Source: Alphaproteobacteria bacterium
Lineage (GTDB): Bacteria > Pseudomonadota > Alphaproteobacteria > Rickettsiales > JABSSG01
DNA: 64,000 bases
Assembly (NCBI GenBank): GCA_030431375.1
Contig: JAUIIY010000003.1
Span: 62,001-126,000 of the forward strand
Reading direction: 5' to 3'
Shown here in pieces: positions 42,859 to 51,219 of the stretch. Numbering within the stretch: the first letter of the stretch is position 1; each line of letters starts with the position of its first letter. The notes below the pieces were generated by a model. It saw nothing but the letters and a program-made list of their open reading frames with translations. It had not been told where the DNA came from and did not search any database. The position numbers and the translations under genes were made by a program.

Positions 42859-43956
42859 ATGCATAAACAACTTTCGATTATCGTTCCTACATACAATGAA
42901 TCGGGTAACGTAAAATCTTTATATAATCAGATTAAAGATGCCTTGAAAGATATAAATTTTGAAGTTGTTTTTGTTGATGATAATTCAAAAGATGGCACGA
43001 AGAACGAAATTTTGGAGCTAACTGGAAAATATTCCAATATCAGATTAATAAATAGGTTGCATAAACGAGGCTTGGCATCTGCTTGTATTGATGGATTTGC
43101 CTCATCCTCTGCCAAATATTTTGCTGTTATTGATGCTGACCTCCAACATGATCCAAAATTATTAAAAAAAATGTATCAATGTCTGGAATCTCAAGATTCA
43201 AATATTGTACTTGCTAGTAGATTCTTAAAAGGATCAAAAATTGAAGGAATGAGTAATCAGAGAGAGGGCATTAGCAAGGTTGGGAATAAGATTTCTTCCT
43301 TGATAACAGGAGCAAATTTAACGGACCCTCTTAGTGGGTATTTTATGGTTGACAGTAAGATAATAGAACAGATTATACCACGACTTTCTGGGAAAGGTTT
43401 TAAAATATTATTGGATATTTTTAGTAGCTGCAAATTAAAAGGCATAAAGTTGAATTACCTAGAATTGCCAACTATTTTCCGTGAGCGAAATGCTGGGCAG
43501 AGCAAGCTGGACTCAGCTGTGATGATAGAGTTTTTAGTTTTAATTTTAGATAAATTTTTTGGAAGATTGATACCTGTAAGATTTATTTTATTTATGCTAG
43601 TTGGAGGAACGGGTGTGTTTGTGCATATGTTTGTACTATCATTCATGCTTAAAATTATTCATATCGATTTTTCTTTCTCACAATCTATTGCCACTTTTGT
43701 CGCTATGTGTAGTAACTTCTATATGAATAATTTAATTACTTATAGGGACCAGAGAATACATGGCATAAGGATTTTATATGGCCTTATAAGTTTTTGTGCT
43801 GCCTGTTTGTTTGGAGCAATAATAAATGTGATTGTTGCTTCTTACCTGTTTGAGAAAGGTGTAAATTGGTTCTTTGCTGGTGTAGTTGGTTGCTTTGTAG
43901 GAGCAGTATGGAATTATTCTACTACTTCCTTTCTTACTTGGAGAAACAAAAATTAA
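42859..43956 (+). CDS. Polyprenyl-phosphate glycosyltransferase (GT2) fused to a GtrA-like membrane domain
   Basis: 365-residue protein. Residues 1-~235 are a DPM1-like GT2 domain: SIIVPTYNESGNV, VVFVDDNSKDGT, VIDADLQHDP with DxD, VLASRFLKG and FRERNAGQSKLD. Residues ~240-365 contain four hydrophobic helices typical of GtrA (RFILFMLVGGTGVFVHM, NFYMNNLITYRD, VVGCFVGAVWNYSTTSFLTW). It probably makes a polyprenyl-phosphate sugar and flips it for glycosylation on the periplasmic side. Single gene after a terminator. Confidence 0.92.
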   Translation: MHKQLSIIVPTYNESGNVKSLYNQIKDALKDINFEVVFVDDNSKDGTKNEILELTGKYSNIRLINRLHKRGLASACIDGFASSSAKYFAVIDADLQHDPKLLKKMYQCLESQDSNIVLASRFLKGSKIEGMSNQREGISKVGNKISSLITGANLTDPLSGYFMVDSKIIEQIIPRLSGKGFKILLDIFSSCKLKGIKLNYLELPTIFRERNAGQSKLDSAVMIEFLVLILDKFFGRLIPVRFILFMLVGGTGVFVHMFVLSFMLKIIHIDFSFSQSIATFVAMCSNFYMNNLITYRDQRIHGIRILYGLISFCAACLFGAIINVIVASYLFEKGVNWFFAGVVGCFVGAVWNYSTTSFLTWRNKN

Positions 43957-44023
43957 CGTTAATTACCTGCTTTTAAAAAATTAATCTTTTGATATAATCT
44001 TCTCTTTAACAGGAAAAATAGTG

Positions 44024-44572
44024 ATGTCACAAGAAAAGTTGCAAGAACATTATCACAAGATAATCGAGATAATAGGGGAAGATCCCAAGCGTGAAGGTTT
44101 ACAGAAAACTCCAGAAAGAGTAGCGAAAGCAATGCAATTCTTAACATCTGGCTATGAGAAAAACATCGAGGATTTGGTTGGTGATGCAATTTTTGACTCT
44201 TCCGCTAATGACATTGTGTTGATAAAAAACATTGAGTTCTACTCATTATGTGAACATCATTTGTTGCCATTTCATGGGGTGGCTCATATTGCTTATATTC
44301 CGGATGGTAAGATTATTGGCTTGAGTAAGATTGCCAGGATTGTTGATATGTATACGCGAAGATTGCAAGTGCAAGAGCATCTAACCAACCAGGTGGCAGA
44401 TGCAATATATCAAATATTAAAGCCACGTTGGGTTGGTGTTGGTTTTGAAGCGAAGCATTTTTGTATGATGATGCGTGGTGTTGAGAAGGAAAGTAGCAAA
44501 ACTTTTAGCTGTACATTTAGGGGAGAAAAAGATGAATGCTCTAATAGAGATTTCATTAACTTAATAAAGTGA
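44024..44572 (+). CDS. folE: GTP cyclohydrolase I
   Basis: 182-residue first enzyme of folate synthesis. Zinc-binding and active-site motifs are [20 protein letters not shown] and [32 protein letters not shown] forms the conserved centre. The ATG at 44024 has AGGA 9 nt upstream; the codon before it is an alternative GTG. A TATAAT hexamer at 43993-43998 may be the -10 box. Followed 4 nt later by an EEP-family gene. Confidence 0.97.
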   Translation: MSQEKLQEHYHKIIEIIGEDPKREGLQKTPERVAKAMQFLTSGYEKNIEDLVGDAIFDSSANDIVLIKNIEFYSLCEHHLLPFHGVAHIAYIPDGKIIGLSKIARIVDMYTRRLQVQEHLTNQVADAIYQILKPRWVGVGFEAKHFCMMMRGVEKESSKTFSCTFRGEKDECSNRDFINLIK

Positions 44573-44576
44573 TCAG

Positions 44577-45356
44577 ATGGAGAAGGGTGGATTTGAAATT
44601 GCCACTTTTAATATTTGCGGTGTTCTGAAGCATCAGGAAGAAAGCAAGCTTAATGTTAGAATTGAGTGGTTGAAAAAATATTTGCTGAGTCAGCAGATAG
44701 ACTTTTTTGCATTGCAGGAGGTTTCTTTTGAGGTTTGGAAAGAATTGAAGAATTCTGCTGAATTACTAGGCTATCAACTATATCCCGAAAAATATAATTG
44801 GTCTGATCACGTTGAAGATCATGTTATTGTTTGTTTCTTATCAAAATCGAAAACGGAAGATATTAAGTTAGAATTTTTTCCCCAACATAGTAAGAATTTA
44901 GATTATTGTTTTTTAAGTATGAAATTTGTTGATTTGCAAATCATCAATATTCACCTAAATTCGGGTGTTGAAAATACTTATTTGCGTGAGAGGCAGCTGC
45001 AATATATTAAATCTCGCGTTATACGAAAGATAGACGAGAATAATGTGATCATTCTTGGTGATTTTAACAGCGACCTAAATCATAGTAGTGATTCTTGTTT
45101 GAAAATGCTAGGAGAAGAATGGTTGGACGCATGGAATGAAATTGGTGTAGGAAATGGCTTCACTCAAGATCCAGAGAAAAATTACTTGCGAAAATTATTT
45201 GGCCACAGCAAAGGTAAAAGAAGGGTAGATGGTATTTTATATCGTCAAAACAACTATCTAAGGCCAAAAAAAATTGAGATTTTTGGCTGTGAACAAATTA
45301 AAGAAAAATTATACCCTTCCGACCATTATGGGGTCAAATGTACTTTTTCTGCGTAA
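44577..45356 (+). CDS. Endonuclease/exonuclease/phosphatase-family protein
   Basis: 259-residue EEP-fold hydrolase. Motifs in order are IATFNICGV with metal-side Asn, FALQEVS with Glu, INIHLNSG, IILGDFNSDLNH with the catalytic Asp and Asn, KRRVDGILYR, and PSDHYGV with the terminal Asp-His pair. All catalytic positions of a Mg-dependent phosphodiesterase are present. No signal peptide; substrate could be DNA, RNA, inositol phosphate or a lipid headgroup. Cotranscribed with folE. Confidence 0.88.
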   Translation: MEKGGFEIATFNICGVLKHQEESKLNVRIEWLKKYLLSQQIDFFALQEVSFEVWKELKNSAELLGYQLYPEKYNWSDHVEDHVIVCFLSKSKTEDIKLEFFPQHSKNLDYCFLSMKFVDLQIINIHLNSGVENTYLRERQLQYIKSRVIRKIDENNVIILGDFNSDLNHSSDSCLKMLGEEWLDAWNEIGVGNGFTQDPEKNYLRKLFGHSKGKRRVDGILYRQNNYLRPKKIEIFGCEQIKEKLYPSDHYGVKCTFSA

Positions 45357-45364
45357 CATTCTAT

Positions 45365-46210
45365 TTAAGGCCATTTTGCTTCTGGAGGAAGTGACATAAG
45401 AATAGCTTCAGTATTTCCATCTGTCATCAAACCAAACTTAGTTCCACGGTCATAAATCAGGTTAAATTCAGCATATCTGCCGCGTTTTATTAATTGTTTT
45501 TCTTTTTGTTCATCATTCCATGATTCGTTCATTCTACGACGAACTAATTCTGGATAGGTCTCTAAAAAAGCCTTTCCTATATCTCGAGTGAAAAGAAAAT
45601 CCTCTTCCATGTTACCAGTGTTATGATAATCAAAGAAAGTTCCTCCTATACCGCGAGCTTCTTTTCTGTGGGGCAAATAAAAATAGCGATCGCAATATTC
45701 CTTAAATTCCGGATAAAATTTTGGGTTATGTTTATCACAAGCGACTTTATTACGTTGGTGCCAAAGCTCGTTGTCTTCAGCAAATTCAATTGTAGGGGTG
45801 AGGTCCATGCCGCCTCCAAACCACCATTTTGTCGTTTCCACGAAACGAGTATTCATATGGACGGAGGGAACAATTGGTGATCTCATGTGAGATACTAAAG
45901 AGATGCCGCAGGCATAAAATTTGGGATCTTTTTCAGCGCCAGGTATTTGCTTTCTGAATTCCTCGGAAAACTCACCGTAAACTTCTGATATATTTACGCC
46001 GACTTTCTCAAAAACTCTTCCTCTCATAACACTCATTGTGCCGCCACCACCGCCTGGGCGGTCCCACTTTTTTCTTTCAAATTCACCTGGTTCGATTTGA
46101 TCTTTTAAATGTCCCGAGTATTCTTTCTCTATATTTTCGAAGGCTGTGCAAATATCGTCTCTTAATTTTGTAAACCATTGATAATGCTTGGTTCTATATT
46201 TGTTTTCCAT
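45365..46210 (-). CDS. hemF: Oxygen-dependent coproporphyrinogen III oxidase
   Basis: 281-residue heme synthesis enzyme needing O2. Conserved stretches are WDRPGGGGGTMSVMRGRVFEK, MNTRFVETTKWWFGGGMDLTP, CDRYFYLPHRKEARGIGGTFFD, YAEFNLIYDRGTKFGL and SLPPEAKW at the end. Length and order match HemF. It follows the PBP1A gene with an 8-nt gap on the same strand, so it is probably cotranscribed. Confidence 0.97.
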   Translation of the reverse strand: MENKYRTKHYQWFTKLRDDICTAFENIEKEYSGHLKDQIEPGEFERKKWDRPGGGGGTMSVMRGRVFEKVGVNISEVYGEFSEEFRKQIPGAEKDPKFYACGISLVSHMRSPIVPSVHMNTRFVETTKWWFGGGMDLTPTIEFAEDNELWHQRNKVACDKHNPKFYPEFKEYCDRYFYLPHRKEARGIGGTFFDYHNTGNMEEDFLFTRDIGKAFLETYPELVRRRMNESWNDEQKEKQLIKRGRYAEFNLIYDRGTKFGLMTDGNTEAILMSLPPEAKWP

Positions 46211-46218
46211 TTCGGCAC

Positions 46219-48297
46219 TTAGTAAATTACTTCTGAATCGAGTTCTAGCTCAATTTCACTACTTTGGGTAGTGTTTTTTTGCACATTTGGGTATTGATTA
46301 TTTTTAAAAGCTTCAAAAATAGGATGGATTGTGTTGGGATTAGCCCTTGTGCCATCATAAGGATCAATTTTTATCATACGTATTGAATTGGGGGTATTAA
46401 ACGGTCTATCTCTAAAAAACCATTTTGTTGATTCGATGAATTCGATAAAGATGGGGAGTGCTGTAGTTGCGCCAATTGCCTTTCTTCCCATAGATCTAGG
46501 TGTGTCGTAGCCAAGATATATAGCTACAGTGTAATCGGGTGTGAATCCGACGAACCAACAATCTTTATTATCATTGGTTGTCCCAGTTTTTCCACCTATA
46601 TTCATTTTTAAGCTGGCCGCTTTCCTAGAAGTACCTCTTTTTGTTGCTCCTTTTAGAATATTTGTTAGTTGGAAGGCTGATTCCTTTGATACTACTCTCT
46701 TTTTTAAATCTAATATTTTTGGATATGATTTTATATTATGGCAGTTTATACATTTTAAGTTAGGGTTTTGATAAATTATCTTCCCATATCTGTCTTGAAT
46801 ATTTTCAATCAAAACTGGGGTGATTTTTTTCCCTCCGTTTACGATGGTGGCATAGCCCGCAGCTATGTCAATTAATTTAGTATCGGTTGCTCCTAAAACT
46901 GAGGATAAATTTGTAATTGGCCCTTTTATTACCCCAAGTTTTTCTGCAATATCTGATATTCTTTTTATTCCAATATTGCGAGCAAGTTTTACAGTTGCTA
47001 CATTTCTGGATAATTCTAAGCTTCTTCTTAACGTGATGTTTCCGAGAAAATCATCTGCATAATTTTTTGGCATCCAATCATCGAGATTTTTACCTTGCGA
47101 AATTATTGTCGGCATATCTTCGATTATATAAGCAGGACTGTAGCCTTCTTCGAGGGCAGCAAGATAGACAAAAGGTTTGAATGTGGATCCTGATTGTCTT
47201 ATGGATTGCGTTGCTCTATTAAATTGACTTTGATCAAAATCATATCCTCCTACTAAAGCGACAACTTTTCCTGAATTATTGTTAATTACAATCATTGCTC
47301 CATTAATTTTGTCATTGCTAGTGATTTCTCTGTCACCTGATGAAATTAATTTTGTTACCTTGTCAATTCCCTCTCGCAGTGCCTTAGAGGCGTGGGTTTG
47401 CAGAGGTGGTATGATTGTTGTATTGATAATCAAACCATCCTTAAAAATGCTTCTAGGGCCATATTTTTGTGAGACAAAATTATGTACCTCATTGCTGAAA
47501 TATGGAGCCGAGTAAACAGGTCTATTATTTTTTGTGAGTTTTATTTCTTCTGTTATTGCTTGATCATATTGTTGTTGAGTTATGAAGTGTTTATCAAGCA
47601 TTTGCTTTAGTACCCAATTTTTTCTTTGCGTGGCTCTTATAAGGTTTCGTTTTGGATTGTAATATGAAGGAGCTTTTGGCAGAGAGGCAAGTAGAGCTGC
47701 TTCTGAAATAGATATATCTTTTAAGTCTTTATTGAAATAATTTGCTGCTGCTGAAGCTATACCGTATGACCTGTTTCCAAGAAAAATATAATTTAGATAT
47801 AACTCCAAGATTTTTTCTTTTGAAAAAGCAGCGTCTAGTCTAATTGATAAAATTGCTTCCTTGATCTTTCGTTCTATCGATTTTTCATTGGTTAATAGCA
47901 GATTTTTTACTACTTGCTGAGTAATTGTAGATCCACCAACTAGTGATTTGCCAGATTTTAAATTTTCCAAATTAGTTATCAGGGCTCTTCCGATTCCAAG
48001 CGGATCAATGCCGGCATGTTCAAAATAATCGGCATCCTCAGCTGCTAAAAATGCCGTCACTACATGTGGAGGAATTTTTTCCATAGGAGTAAATAAGCGA
48101 TATTCTTCAGCATATTCTTCTAATAACTGATTATCTTCAGAATATATTTTAGAAACCAAATCTGGCTTGTGTTCATTAATCTTATATATGTCTGGTAGAT
48201 TTTTAATGTAAATAAATAAAATAACGCAACCAAGAATTATGCCACTAATACATCCAAAAAAAGCTAGTTTGGTTATGTATTTAAGAAATTTTATCAT
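46219..48297 (-). CDS. mrcA: Penicillin-binding protein 1A (bifunctional peptidoglycan synthase)
   Basis: 692-residue inner-membrane protein with one N-terminal membrane anchor (residues ~10-33). The GT51 glycosyltransferase domain has AAEDADYFEHAGIDPLG with the catalytic Glu, and GGSTITQQVVKNLLL. The transpeptidase domain has SGSTFKPF (SxxK), SRN, and GKTGTTND (KTG). It polymerises and cross-links peptidoglycan. It is shorter than E. coli PBP1A (about 850 residues), mainly in the regions outside both catalytic domains. A functional PBP1A implies that this organism keeps a cell wall. Confidence 0.96.
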   Translation of the reverse strand: MIKFLKYITKLAFFGCISGIILGCVILFIYIKNLPDIYKINEHKPDLVSKIYSEDNQLLEEYAEEYRLFTPMEKIPPHVVTAFLAAEDADYFEHAGIDPLGIGRALITNLENLKSGKSLVGGSTITQQVVKNLLLTNEKSIERKIKEAILSIRLDAAFSKEKILELYLNYIFLGNRSYGIASAAANYFNKDLKDISISEAALLASLPKAPSYYNPKRNLIRATQRKNWVLKQMLDKHFITQQQYDQAITEEIKLTKNNRPVYSAPYFSNEVHNFVSQKYGPRSIFKDGLIINTTIIPPLQTHASKALREGIDKVTKLISSGDREITSNDKINGAMIVINNNSGKVVALVGGYDFDQSQFNRATQSIRQSGSTFKPFVYLAALEEGYSPAYIIEDMPTIISQGKNLDDWMPKNYADDFLGNITLRRSLELSRNVATVKLARNIGIKRISDIAEKLGVIKGPITNLSSVLGATDTKLIDIAAGYATIVNGGKKITPVLIENIQDRYGKIIYQNPNLKCINCHNIKSYPKILDLKKRVVSKESAFQLTNILKGATKRGTSRKAASLKMNIGGKTGTTNDNKDCWFVGFTPDYTVAIYLGYDTPRSMGRKAIGATTALPIFIEFIESTKWFFRDRPFNTPNSIRMIKIDPYDGTRANPNTIHPIFEAFKNNQYPNVQKNTTQSSEIELELDSEVIY

Positions 48298-48434
48298 TTA
48301 GTAAAATATTGCTTTATAATTCTAGGTATATTATAAGGAATTTTAGACATTATTCTATGCAATAAAAAGTAAACAAGAATATAGAATAAAAGTAAAACTG
48401 TAGATATACTAGTTTCAGTAAAAAAAATAATATC

Positions 48435-48536
48435 TTGGCAAATAAAGATAAGTAAGGAATGAAGAAGGTGAGTATGAGGAGAAATTTATTGGTTGTATCA
48501 TCCCTGAGTAGTTCAATTTTTTATCTCATTTGCCAA
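48435..48536 (+). promoter_or_regulatory. Long inverted repeat in the RNase E/G leader
   Basis: TTGGCAAAT (48435-48443) is the exact complement of ATTTGCCAA (48528-48536). Inside it GATAA (48447-48451) can pair with TTATC (48521-48525). The resulting stem encloses about 70 nt and ends 31 nt before the rne start codon. In E. coli the rne leader hairpin mediates autoregulation; a similar role here is inference. Confidence 0.55.
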
Positions 48537-48539
48537 TAA
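48459..48539 (+). CDS. Possible 26-residue hydrophobic peptide in the rne leader
   Basis: ATG at 48459 opens a 26-codon ORF with a basic start (MKKVSMRRN) and a hydrophobic end (LLVVSSLSSSIFYLICQ), like a small membrane peptide or bare signal peptide. AAGGTG sits 4 nt before the second in-frame ATG at 48474. It overlaps the inverted repeat, so translation would compete with folding. It may be chance. Confidence 0.3.
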   Translation: MKKVSMRRNLLVVSSLSSSIFYLICQ

Positions 48540-48567
48540 TTTTGGTTGTTTGTGAAATAAATAAATT

Positions 48568-50439
48568 ATGAATAAAAAAATTTTAGTTGATGCATCTTAC
48601 AAAGATGAGGTGCAAGTTGCGATTGTAAAAGATAATAAATTAGAAGACTTCGAATACTCTACCCGACACCGGCAAACCATTAAAGGTAATATTTACCTAG
48701 CGAAGGTAACTAGGGTTGAGCCATCTTTGCAGGCTGCTTTTATTGATTATGGTGGAAACCGTCATGGTTTTGTACCTTTCTCAGAAATCCACACTGACTA
48801 TTATAATATACCAGTTGAAGATAGACAGAGGTTGAAGGAGCAAAATAAGCGTGAGATTCAAGAAGTAAAAGAGCACGGTCATAAAAAGCTGAAGGCATTA
48901 CGAAAATCAGATCATGTGGAGGAAGCAGTAATTGATGATGAAGACGGTGATTTAGCGTTTGATTCTGCTATAAATGAAATACAAGAAGAGGAAGCTGCTG
49001 ATATTCCTGCCTTGGACGAAAATTATTTTGAGCGTATAAAACAAAAAAATGTTTCACGCTACAAAGTCCAAGAAGTTATTAAAAAGGGGCAAGTGCTTCT
49101 TGTTCAGGCGATTAAAGAAGAAAGGGGGAATAAAGGGGCAGCTTTTACCACATATTTATCATTAGCTGGTAGATATTGCGTTTTAATGCCGAATAGTGAC
49201 TCAATTGGTGGAATCTCAAGAAAGATTACTAAAGTAGAGAATCGTAAGAGATTAAAATCTATCGTTGACCAATTATCACCGGGTGAAGGCGCAAGTGTTA
49301 TTGTTCGTACCATAGGTCAAAGTAAATCAGCCGAGGAAATCAAATCTGATTATGATTATTTGGTGAATTTGTGGAATACAATCAGGGAGAAAACTTTAGC
49401 TTCCATGGCTCCAGAATTTATATATGCCGAAGATGATATTTTAAAGCAAGTTATCCGTGACTTATACGACGATGAGACCAAAGAAATTATTGTTGACGGT
49501 AAAGAAGCTTTCTTAAAAATGAAGCAGATCGCTTCCTCTATCTCTTCTGTTGGTGGTATTAAAATTGAGGAGCATAAAAAAAACACTCCTGTGTTCAATG
49601 CTTTTTCAATCAACCAACAAATTCTCGATTTATATGGCACCAATGTTGAAATGGATTCGGGTGCTTATATTGTTATAAATCACACAGAGGCTCTAGTTGC
49701 GATTGATGTGAATTCTGGCAAACTAACTTCAGAAAGAAATGTTGAAGAAACAGCAATAAAGACGAATATAGAGGCAGCAAAAGAAATTGCGCGTCAAATA
49801 AGATTGCGCGATTTATCAGGTTTGATAGTTATCGATTTTATTGATATGATCGAGCCAAAAAATAGGCGGCATATTGAGCGTATCTTGCGTGAAGAGCTTT
49901 TGAAAGATAAAGCAAAGGTGCAAGTAGGGCATATTAGCAATTTTGGATTATTAGAAATGTCGAGGCAAAGAATGAAACCAAGCTTTTTAGAACATAATAC
50001 GGTTATTTGTAATCATTGTCGTGGTAAGGGGACTACTCGCTCATATGAATCATGTGCAGTTACAATCTTAAAAACAATAGAAGGTGAAATATCAGGGCAA
50101 AAAGTCGGAGAGGTTGTTATTTACGCAGCACCAGACACTGTTCTGTATACTTTAAATAACAAAAGAAGTGATCTCATTGAGATCGAGAAAAAGCATGATG
50201 TTAAGGTTACATTGATGCAGGATTCTAGGATGAGCGCTGAAAGTTTTGCTATAGAAAAAAAGAAAAACGCTAAGGAAGTTTCAGCAGAGAAAGTTTCAGA
50301 TGAGATAAACTCAGAAGTTGCTTCTTTGACCAGCCCAGAACCAGATGGGAAGAAAGTAAAAAAACCAAAGAATAAAAAGAGATCTAATACTCAATCTGCA
50401 AACTCAAAGCAAAAAAGTCAACAAGATGGTGACGAATAG
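48568..50439 (+). CDS. rne: Ribonuclease E/G
   Basis: 623-residue endoribonuclease. The N-terminus MNKKILVDASYKDEVQVAIV is followed by an S1 domain (GNIYLAKVTRVEPSLQAAFIDYG) interrupted by a long charged insert (residues ~90-155), usual in alphaproteobacteria. The catalytic Asp residues lie in VAIDVNSGKLTSERN and LIVIDFIDM. The zinc-link is CNHCRGKGT. The C-terminal ~60 residues are Lys-rich and disordered, much shorter than the degradosome scaffold of E. coli RNase E. It initiates mRNA decay and tRNA/rRNA processing. Overlaps cmk by 14 nt. Confidence 0.95.
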   Translation: MNKKILVDASYKDEVQVAIVKDNKLEDFEYSTRHRQTIKGNIYLAKVTRVEPSLQAAFIDYGGNRHGFVPFSEIHTDYYNIPVEDRQRLKEQNKREIQEVKEHGHKKLKALRKSDHVEEAVIDDEDGDLAFDSAINEIQEEEAADIPALDENYFERIKQKNVSRYKVQEVIKKGQVLLVQAIKEERGNKGAAFTTYLSLAGRYCVLMPNSDSIGGISRKITKVENRKRLKSIVDQLSPGEGASVIVRTIGQSKSAEEIKSDYDYLVNLWNTIREKTLASMAPEFIYAEDDILKQVIRDLYDDETKEIIVDGKEAFLKMKQIASSISSVGGIKIEEHKKNTPVFNAFSINQQILDLYGTNVEMDSGAYIVINHTEALVAIDVNSGKLTSERNVEETAIKTNIEAAKEIARQIRLRDLSGLIVIDFIDMIEPKNRRHIERILREELLKDKAKVQVGHISNFGLLEMSRQRMKPSFLEHNTVICNHCRGKGTTRSYESCAVTILKTIEGEISGQKVGEVVIYAAPDTVLYTLNNKRSDLIEIEKKHDVKVTLMQDSRMSAESFAIEKKKNAKEVSAEKVSDEINSEVASLTSPEPDGKKVKKPKNKKRSNTQSANSKQKSQQDGDE

Positions 50440-51091
50440 CTTCGTAATAGCTATCGATGGTTTATCAGCCTCAGGTAAAGGTACTTTAGGCGCTAACTTA
50501 GCTAACTATTATGGCTGCAAGTATTTGCCTACAGGTAACTTATACAGGTTGCTAGCTTTAAGAATTATCAATCATAAAATGCCGCTCGATGAACTTGAGT
50601 CATCTAAGGAGCAGATTCAAGATTTGCTGAATACTGCAAATTATAACTTATTATATACTGATAAGTTGAATAGGCTTGAAATTGCTGACGTTGCGTCAAA
50701 AATTGCAAAGCTTGATTTTATTCGTGAAATGCTGAATGAAATTCAATATTCTTGGATTGAGAACAATAAAATTGCAATCTTAGAAGGGCGTGATATTGGG
50801 ACGGTGATTTGCCCCAAAGCTGATGTCAAAATCTATATGACTGCCTCAGATGACGCGCGAGCAAAACGCAGATTTGCACAGCTGCAAGAGCAAGGTAAAG
50901 AAAACATATCCTTGGAAGAGATAGTTCACGAGTTGCGACAGAGAGATAAACGTGATTTGGAGCGTAAAAATTCTCCTCTAAAAAAAGCTGCAGATGCATA
51001 TGTGATCAATTCCTCATATTTAACCTCAGATGAGGTGTTTCAGAAAGCTGTTCAGATTATCAACAAAAAGATTAAGAGTGTTAGTCTGTGA
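50426..51091 (+). CDS. cmk: Cytidylate kinase
   Basis: 221-residue CMP/dCMP kinase. Motifs are FVIAIDGLSASGKGTLG (P-loop), YLPTGNLYRLLAL, AILEGRDIGTVICP, SDDARAKRRFAQLQEQG and RDKRDLERKNSPLKKA. The position before rpsA is the classic bacterial cmk-rpsA arrangement. It starts inside the end of rne. Confidence 0.97.
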   Translation: MVTNSFVIAIDGLSASGKGTLGANLANYYGCKYLPTGNLYRLLALRIINHKMPLDELESSKEQIQDLLNTANYNLLYTDKLNRLEIADVASKIAKLDFIREMLNEIQYSWIENNKIAILEGRDIGTVICPKADVKIYMTASDDARAKRRFAQLQEQGKENISLEEIVHELRQRDKRDLERKNSPLKKAADAYVINSSYLTSDEVFQKAVQIINKKIKSVSL

Positions 51092-51136
51092 AGAGCAGAG
51101 TTAGCATAAAGATTCATCCCTGAAAATGAAAAAAAA

Positions 51137-51165
51137 TTGACAATTAACATCTAAAAGATTAATTA
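51137..51165 (+). promoter_or_regulatory. Promoter of rpsA
   Basis: TTGACA (51137-51142), 17-nt spacer, TAATTA (51160-51165), followed by a leader of about 45 nt before the ATG at 51220. Confidence 0.75.
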
Positions 51166-51219
51166 TGAACACTAAATTTTTATCAACCTTAAAACATTAA
51201 TATAGGAAAAACACTTCCC

